A DNA stretch of 11,142 bases from Abditibacteriales bacterium (lineage in GTDB: Bacteria > Armatimonadota > Abditibacteriia > Abditibacteriales > JANWYM01): the NCBI GenBank assembly GCA_025055355.1, contig JANWYM010000089.1, positions 1-11,142 on the forward strand. The letters are read 5' to 3'. How positions within the stretch are numbered: position 1 is the first letter of the stretch; each line of letters begins with the position of its first letter. The translations under genes and the position numbers were made by a program. This document shows positions 6,537-11,142 of the stretch, piece by piece. The notes below the pieces were generated by a model. The model saw nothing but the letters and a program-made list of their open reading frames with translations. It had not been told where the DNA came from and did not search any database.

Positions 6537-8438
6537 CTACGCAAAGTGAATAACGTAGCGCCGCGCCGTCTCCGCGTCGTAAAGCGACAGCCCGCCCCAA
6601 ATCACGCCCGCGACGAGGTAGTGCCCCAACACAATCCCCAAAAAGAGCGGGATCAACCGCCGATACAGCCGCGCCCCCCCCAACTTGACGACGACGAGTT
6701 TGCACGCCCACACCCCGATGAACGGCGCCCACAGGTGGAAGCCGTAAGAGGTCGCCATCGCAAACCCCAACGGGTGCAGCGGAAATCGCAGGAACGCAGC
6801 GCGCAAAGCGACCATGCCCACCGTCAAACCGAACCCCAACAAAGTTTGAAAGATGAGCGATACGTCCGGCGGCTTCGGCTGCGTCTGCCACTGCACGAGT
6901 TCGCGGTATTGCTGCGTGGCGATGTAAACGCGGTAGCCGCCCTGCACCGTGCCGGCGTCCAGCACGTTGAAGCCGTAGCGATAACAGTTCGTGAGGAAAA
7001 GATAGGAGCCGACGAGCAAGCCGAACGGCAGCGCAGCCAACACGCACGCCGTCAGGTGGCGCGGCAGAATCCGAGCGCGTTCGCCGATGTCCATCGCCTC
7101 GATCTGGAACGCGGCGAGTTCGGGGAAGTTGCCCCGCGAGAGAAATCCCAATGACGCCAAGATGGTCAGCGACGCCCCACCGTCCGCCCCCAACGCCGAC
7201 GTGCCGAAGAAGTTGAGCAGCATCTTTTGCTGCTGCCAGAACGGGAACAAATAGATCAGCGGCGCACCGGTCTCCGCGCGCATCCGCGCGTAGACCAACG
7301 CGAACGCAAGCAGCAACGCGAGGTGCAATCCGCCCAGCCACCACGCCAGCCCCGCTCGCGTCGTCCACCACAGCATGTAGGCGAAACCGATGAGGGCGGC
7401 AAGTGCCACGGGAGCGTGAGACTCCTGCCGGACATCACGTCGGGCGCGGAACGCTATCCATACCAGCACGACCATCAGTCCGACATACGCGCCAGCGGCG
7501 ATTTCCTGATAGTCGTAGGCGGTTGCCACGACCTCGTAACCGATGGCGGTGCGCAGGACGTTGAAAGCGCGCAGGAGGAGGTAAGTGAGCCAGGCGGTGA
7601 GCAACACGTCGGTGCTCATGAGATAGCCGATGCCGAAAATCTCAGGGCGGAACGAAATCCACATCGGGCGCAGCGACGTCCACGGTCGCTCGGTGAACAG
7701 CGCGCCCACGTCGAAGAACCGCCCCGTCGCGGGAACGGTGGGATTGAAAGCGTTGGCGATATTCAGAACGTTGTAAATCGCGCTGAGGGCAAACCCCGCC
7801 CACATCACGGGGTCGCGCAGGAAGGGCGGGATGTGACGCTCTTTGGCGGGAGTGAGGTTCATCACGAGGTCCACGATCGGGAACGGCAGTCGCTCGCGTT
7901 CGATCCAGCGGTGACGGAACAGCGACAGCAGCGCGAACGTGGTGACCCACATCGCGCAGAGGAACACGCCCCAACCTATCAGCAGCGTCAGCCACGCGCC
8001 CCACGGCACGGTCTCGTTCGGGCTGCCCTCGTAGAACCCGCGCAGCACCTCGGCGTCCTGCGGCGCGAACCACGGGGGAAGGTGGCGCAGGAATCCGCCG
8101 AACTTGTTCTCCGGCGTTTGAAAGTAGTGCGGCACGGTCAGAAAAGCGAACAGGTAGGTCAGGACGTTGACGTCGGGCAAACTCACGGCGATGGCGACGA
8201 AAACGTAAATTAGCAGCATCTCCCCCCGCCGCAAGCCCCAGCGCCGCAGCAGCGGGTTCGCCAGCGCCAGCAACAGCAGCGCCGCCACCGCCGGAATCGG
8301 CGGCACGCTCCCGCCCACTTGCACCCCGCTGCGCACCAGTGAATTCTCCACTACCCACCAACAGCCCAGCCCCCCCAACACAAGCGCCAGAAGGACGGCG
8401 CGCCACGTGAAGGGAGTTTGTGGATGTGGCGTCATCAT
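6537..8438 (-). CDS. Large polytopic membrane protein, DUF6785/DUF6784-like (OPT-related)
   Basis: The 633-residue product has about 12-14 hydrophobic segments and no signal peptide. Features visible are the first membrane helix WRAVLLALVLGGLGCWWVV, RRGEMLLIYVFVAIAVSLPD near residues 70-90, a periplasmic-type loop with VPHYFQTPENKFGG, RERLPFPIVDLVMNL, and a C-terminal FPLHPLGFAMATSYGFHLW block followed by RLYRRLIPLFLGIVLGHYL. From memory, these match the DUF6785/DUF6784 proteins that NCBI lists as uncharacterised and that share the oligopeptide-transporter (OPT) layout. The substrate is unknown, and no such protein is known to me with a proven role. I chose the ATG at 8438 rather than the in-frame ATG at 8465 because 8465 lies within the promoter spacer. 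The gene converges on the TauE gene and is alone on its transcript. Confidence 0.85.
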   Translation of the reverse strand: MMTPHPQTPFTWRAVLLALVLGGLGCWWVVENSLVRSGVQVGGSVPPIPAVAALLLLALANPLLRRWGLRRGEMLLIYVFVAIAVSLPDVNVLTYLFAFLTVPHYFQTPENKFGGFLRHLPPWFAPQDAEVLRGFYEGSPNETVPWGAWLTLLIGWGVFLCAMWVTTFALLSLFRHRWIERERLPFPIVDLVMNLTPAKERHIPPFLRDPVMWAGFALSAIYNVLNIANAFNPTVPATGRFFDVGALFTERPWTSLRPMWISFRPEIFGIGYLMSTDVLLTAWLTYLLLRAFNVLRTAIGYEVVATAYDYQEIAAGAYVGLMVVLVWIAFRARRDVRQESHAPVALAALIGFAYMLWWTTRAGLAWWLGGLHLALLLAFALVYARMRAETGAPLIYLFPFWQQQKMLLNFFGTSALGADGGASLTILASLGFLSRGNFPELAAFQIEAMDIGERARILPRHLTACVLAALPFGLLVGSYLFLTNCYRYGFNVLDAGTVQGGYRVYIATQQYRELVQWQTQPKPPDVSLIFQTLLGFGLTVGMVALRAAFLRFPLHPLGFAMATSYGFHLWAPFIGVWACKLVVVKLGGARLYRRLIPLFLGIVLGHYLVAGVIWGGLSLYDAETARRYVIHFA

Positions 8439-8445
8439 GCCCCGC

Positions 8446-8475
8446 ATTATACGCAGATGCGGCACGCAATGTCAA
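8446..8475 (-). promoter_or_regulatory. Sigma70-type promoter giving a leaderless transcript
   Basis: On the minus strand TTGACA (8475-8470), an 18-nt spacer and TATAAT (8451-8446) match the consensus exactly. The start codon at 8438 lies 7 nt after the -10 box, where transcription itself should begin, so the message would have no leader and no Shine-Dalgarno. The -35 box touches the end of repeat copy C. Confidence 0.8.
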
Positions 8476-8476
8476 G

Positions 8477-8764
8477 TTGAACTTTTGCGTTCCGCGTTTC
8501 TCTCCCTTCCCACTATCAGAAAACGTCAGGGCACGGATCGCAGTCATCCCCTGCGAGGGGGATTGCTTCGTCGCTGGCGCTCCTCGCAATGACGCCAGCG
8601 ACCGTCATGGCGCGGAGCGCAGCCGTCCCTCTGCCTGTCATTGCGAGCGCAGCGAAGCAATCCCCTCCGCTGCATCAATCTCCTCCGGAGGGGATTGCTT
8701 CGCTGCGCTCCGCGCGCCATGACAGGCATTTTTGAAGGAGAGGGCGAAACGCAAAAGTTTAGTT
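8477..8764. repeat. Composite palindromic repeat, copy C (long form)
   Basis: AACTTTTGCGTT at 8480-8491 is inverted as AACGCAAAAGTT at 8748-8759. Between them are several GTCATTGCGAGCGCAGCGAA-type modules in both directions: 8526-8595, 8606-8640 and 8637-8722, with GGGGATTGCTTCGCTGCGCT at 8691-8710 facing the copy of its complement near 8644-8663. The element fills the whole space from the -35 box of the membrane-protein gene to the TAG stop of the PDZ gene (2 nt away). Short frames inside (CERSEAIPSA and similar) are repeat artefacts. Confidence 0.85.
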
Positions 8765-8766
8765 GT

Positions 8767-10281
8767 CTACTTCGCCTCCATGATTTTCGGCGGCAGCGGG
8801 ATGTCCTCGAACACGAATGGAGTGGCTTTGAAGCCGTGTCGCTGGAACGTCAGCGTCATCGTGGTGGGCGCGAAGGTGGCGTCGGGGATGGGACCGGCTT
8901 GGATGAGGTAAACGCGGAGTTCCTTCTTGTTCACGCGGGCACTCCCTGCCGCTGCGCTCAGTTGCCGAAGAATGGCTTGGGCTTTCGCGGCGGGCAGCCA
9001 TGAGGGAAGCGGGTCGCTGCATGAGTGTCCGCCTAACGTGACCCTCAGCGTTTGCCGCTTGCCGCCGCGCACGATCTCGACGGGGACGGTTTGCCCCGGC
9101 TTGAACCGTTCCAGCAGGTCAAACAGGGCGTCGCCGCTCTCTGGACTGTTGGGGACAAGATGATTGCCGACGCGCACGATGAGGTCGCCGTTCTTCAATC
9201 CGCCTTTTTGCGCAGGCGTGTTGGGGACGACCTCTGCCACTTCCACGCCACTTGAAAGGCTGAAACGTTGGAGGTCCTGCGGGGAAACCTCCATTGTGCG
9301 AACGCCCAGGATAGCGTGGGCATGTTGTGGATACCTCCACTGCTTCCACCGCTGAAACTTGTGAACGTTGCCCTGCTCGTCGCGCAGGTCGCCGATGTGG
9401 ATTTGCCAGTGAGTATTTGAGGGCATGGATTCCTTCGCCGGCTCGAGGGTGAAAAACACCGCTTCCAGATACAGCCCCGGCTGTTTGTGGCTCATTATCA
9501 ATCCGCCTTCCAAGGGCATGTCCAGTGATGCGGGGTCGGTCTGCGACTTCCCGAACCGATGCAGTTGAAATACGAAATCGCCCTTAACTGTCGGCGGTGA
9601 AGGGAGATGCGTCAGCGACACCGGACCCCATGTCATCTCCTCTTCCACCGTTCCATGACCGACTGCGCCACGAAACCGCCGAATCCGCTGCGCGTCGGCT
9701 GCGGGCATGTTGAAGCCCAACCAATACGCACCGTGTTCCATCTCGATCCGCTCCCGTTCTTCGGGAGACAGCGCATCAGGCTGTAAAACGTTGTGATAGG
9801 ACCGGCTACTCATGCACCAGAGGTATCGCCGTCCTTGGTCATCTTCCAGCAGTGGTCTATCGGGCCAATCCTGAAAATCTTCGGGCAGGGTCCCGGACTT
9901 GGCGTGCGCGCGGACGCCCAACAGCAGCACGTCCATCGGTTTGTTGAGGACCGTTGTGCGCTTGCGCTGGAGTCCGACCAGGCTGAGGCGATAATCACCC
10001 GCCTCCACTTCCAACGGTGGGGAAAAGCGATGGAAGGCAACGACCCGTTCGGATGGAGCGGTGCCACCGCTCGCCCCGCTGCCTCAGCAAACCGTCGTCG
10101 CCTTGCCTTCCTTCGACTGCGCCGTCGTTTTCGCCGCGCGGCTCTTCGCGCTCTTCTTCGGAGGGGAACTTTTCTGCGCGGCGGCATGCCACGAGGCGAC
10201 GTTCATCATCCCCATCATCACGAACGCAATCCCCACCGTTGCCCACCGTCGTCTGCACGACACTTGATTTCTGGGCTTCAT
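8767..10281 (-). CDS. Secreted PDZ-domain protein with in-frame TGA at codon 66
   Basis: The frame of 504 residues begins with a Sec signal peptide (MKPRNQVSCRRRWATVGIAF, a Met-rich core, then AAAQ) and a Lys/Ala/Ser-rich linker up to KATTVC at codon 65. Codon 66 (10086-10084) is TGA. The same frame then continues with GSGASGGTAPSERVVAFHRF and a long globular part of unknown fold (LGLQRKRTTVLNKPMDVLLLG type). A PDZ domain follows at about residues 326-419, with LGVRTMEV, GVEVAEVVPNTPAQKGGLKNGD, IVRVGNH and FKPGQTVPVEIVRGGKRQTL. No protease domain is seen. The ATG at 10281 has a perfect AAGGAGGT site at 8 nt, so translation surely starts there. The TTG at 10014 would yield a protein without signal peptide and has no ribosome-binding site that I can see. 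Options are readthrough or selenocysteine at 66, a nonsense mutation, or a repeat inserted in the linker. Confidence 0.8.
10056..10072 (-). other. 17-nt perfect hairpin 11 nt after the in-frame TGA (SECIS-like)
   Basis: On the minus strand GAGCGGTGGCACCGCTC folds as a 6-7 bp stem with loop GGC or TGGCA. It starts 11 nt after the TGA at 10086-10084, the same spacing and size as the upper stem-loop of the E. coli fdhF SECIS, and has a G in the first two loop bases. It lacks the bulged U of E. coli. A chance or repeat-derived palindrome in GC-rich sequence is the alternative. Confidence 0.4.
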
Positions 10282-10289
10282 TGTTCACG

Positions 10290-10297
10290 ACCTCCTT
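10290..10297 (-). promoter_or_regulatory. Consensus Shine-Dalgarno of the PDZ gene
   Basis: AAGGAGGT on the minus strand, 8 nt before the ATG at 10281. It decides the start of the PDZ gene and ties the signal peptide to a truly translated frame. Confidence 0.9.
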
Positions 10298-10312
10298 GAT
10301 ACCGCCGATTAG

Positions 10313-10359
10313 ATGGACGGACGCGGATACCTTCGCCCACCTCGCCCGCGTTCGTCCAT
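10313..10359 (-). promoter_or_regulatory. Stem-loop in the leader of the PDZ gene
   Basis: ATGGACGGACGCGG at 10313-10326 pairs with CCGCGTTCGTCCAT at 10346-10359 at 13 of 14 positions around a 19-nt loop, 16 nt before the ribosome-binding site. It may be a leader structure or a small palindrome. In the remaining 10360-10453 I see no clear promoter. Confidence 0.4.
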
Positions 10360-10453
10360 GAGATCATCCCCTTTTCATCCCCGCCGCCTACTCCGCGCGA
10401 CGCGACGGGCTGCTTTGTTATGACGGAGACACAAGGGGGAAAGGTCACTTTTT

Positions 10454-10739
10454 GTCTAAACTTTCGCGTTTCACGCTTCTCTTCCTCTCTACTGCAGGAA
10501 AACGTTATTGGGAGCATAGCGAGGCAATCCCCTCCGCTGCAGGTGGGATACTGAGGTCATTGCGAGCGGAGCGAAGCAATCCCCCTTCGCTGCAGTAATC
10601 TCCTCCATAGGGGATTGCTTCGCTGCGCTCGCCATGACGGACAAGAGGGGACTGCCTCGCCGCGCTCGCGATGACGAGCAAGGGGGATGGCTGCGCTCCG
10701 CGCGCCACGACAGGCATCTTCGAAGGAAAGGGCAAAAGT
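10454..10739. repeat. Composite palindromic repeat, copy D (long, decayed end)
   Basis: The left end CTAAACTTTCGCGTTT at 10456-10471 and the arm TTCTCTTCCTCTCTACTGCA match copies A-C. The right end reads GGCAAAAGTTCA and has lost the AAACGC block. Inner modules include GTCATTGCGAGCGGAGCGAA at 10558-10577 and GGGGATTGCTTCGCTGCGCT at 10611-10630, with further degraded units to 10713. TCACTTTTT stands on both sides (10445-10453 and 10740-10748), a possible 9-bp target duplication, and includes the TGA stop of the next gene. Confidence 0.8.
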
Positions 10740-11142
10740 TCACTTTTTATGTTGTCTCTCCCGCTCCAGCAGCACCGTTAGTTCACCACGCTGAATGATG
10801 TCGTCCACCTTCGCATCCGCCTCGCGGCGCAGCGGAAGCGACGCCAGCGAGAGGATGAGGTAAGTGACGCTGGACAGCACCAGGAACGCCCCTAACGTCT
10901 GCCGATACCAGCCCAGTCCGTAGCCGGTGATGGGGCGGAGGCTGATGGGCGTGACGAAAAGCCACTTGATGACCCAGCGCAGGATGCAGAGGAAGGAAAG
11001 AACCAGCGGCAGCGCGTAATTCTGCTGCTCTTCGGAGATCGGGGCAACCATGAGGTTAGCCCAAGCGGCGAGGGTGAGGGAATGCAACGTCCACGTGCCG
11101 ATGAGATGCAACAGCGGCGCGAGGTCGCGTTCCCACCAGGGC
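10740..11142 (-). CDS. C-terminal part of an unrecognised membrane protein (5' end beyond window)
   Basis: The frame is open to the right edge and shows about 133 residues, so the N-terminus is missing. Three to four hydrophobic segments are seen: around HLIGTWTLHSLTLAAWANLMV, YALPLVLSFLCILRWVIKWLF and LGAFLVLSSVTYLILSLASL, then a charged cytoplasmic-type tail ending LLERERQHKK. An SEEQQNY and a GYGLGWYRQ loop lie between the segments. I do not recognise the family. The TGA stop lies in the TCACTTTTT direct repeat at the border of repeat copy D, so the element sits exactly at the end of the gene. Confidence 0.7.
   Translation of the reverse strand, partial: PWWERDLAPLLHLIGTWTLHSLTLAAWANLMVAPISEEQQNYALPLVLSFLCILRWVIKWLFVTPISLRPITGYGLGWYRQTLGAFLVLSSVTYLILSLASLPLRREADAKVDDIIQRGELTVLLERERQHKK

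Noticed and set aside
6385..8213. Long open frames over the DUF6785-like gene (minus 6385-7371 and plus 7227-8213)
   Set aside because: Both are Arg-rich, low-complexity shadows of the membrane-protein gene, with no ribosome-binding site or domain.
3982..10281. Reassignment of TGA to Trp or Gly through the whole genome
   Set aside because: TGA ends several genes here at the proper length (aminotransferase, Rrf2, TauE, right-edge gene), in some cases with the next ribosome-binding site right after it.
10456..10739. CRISPR array suggested by repeated GAAGCAATCCCC units
   Set aside because: Units are in both directions, unevenly spaced and without unique spacers, and the same modules occur in four separate gaps. 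They are palindromic interspersed repeats.

Overview
This is a GC-rich bacterial window with few, short non-coding gaps. The gene content looks like a free-living, possibly thermophilic member of Armatimonadota or a neighbouring phylum. It holds a secreted PQQ-type beta-propeller with a WSQWRG-type N-terminus, a DUF6785-like OPT-fold membrane protein, and many dispersed palindromic repeats. The phylum is an inference; no rRNA, tRNA or marker gene is present. The standard genetic code is in use: TGA ends the aminotransferase, the Rrf2 regulator, the TauE-type permease and the right-edge membrane gene.

Layout, left to right. Positions 1-2771 form a minus-strand cluster, read from 2771 leftwards: a small conserved hypothetical protein, a PLP-dependent class I/II aminotransferase, and a secreted PQQ-like beta-propeller protein cut by the left edge. 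The aminotransferase carries an 18-codon in-frame palindromic insertion, and heptamer tandem repeats lie at its start codon and inside its coding region. Positions 2772-3729 hold a strong sigma70-type promoter and a secreted DUF1326 protein. Positions 3982-4929 hold a minus-strand radical SAM gene of the PflA/PflX-like type, whose third cluster cysteine codon is TGA. Facing it, 5147-6420 is a probable sulfur-related operon: a near-consensus promoter, a cysteine-free Rrf2 regulator and a TauE/SafE permease, closed by a 14-bp hairpin terminator.

Positions 6537-8438 encode a large polytopic membrane protein (minus strand) with a probable leaderless promoter. Positions 8767-10281 encode a secreted PDZ-domain protein (minus strand). 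Its reading frame is interrupted once, by a TGA at codon 66, just after the signal peptide and a Lys-rich linker, and that TGA is followed at 11 nt by a 17-nt perfect hairpin. From 10740 to the right edge is the C-terminal part of an unrecognised membrane protein (minus strand).

Four intergenic spaces (around 3730-3919, 5001-5140, 8477-8764 and 10454-10739) each hold a composite repeat. They share terminal inverted repeats built on AACTTTTGCGTTT and inner palindromic modules of the GTCATTGCGAGCG...GAAGCAATC type. All four lie in the same orientation and sit tightly against stop codons or -35 boxes.

The most unusual signals are the two otherwise intact genes with single in-frame TGA codons, one at a catalytic cysteine and one with a SECIS-like hairpin, and the composite repeat family with its exact placement at gene borders.
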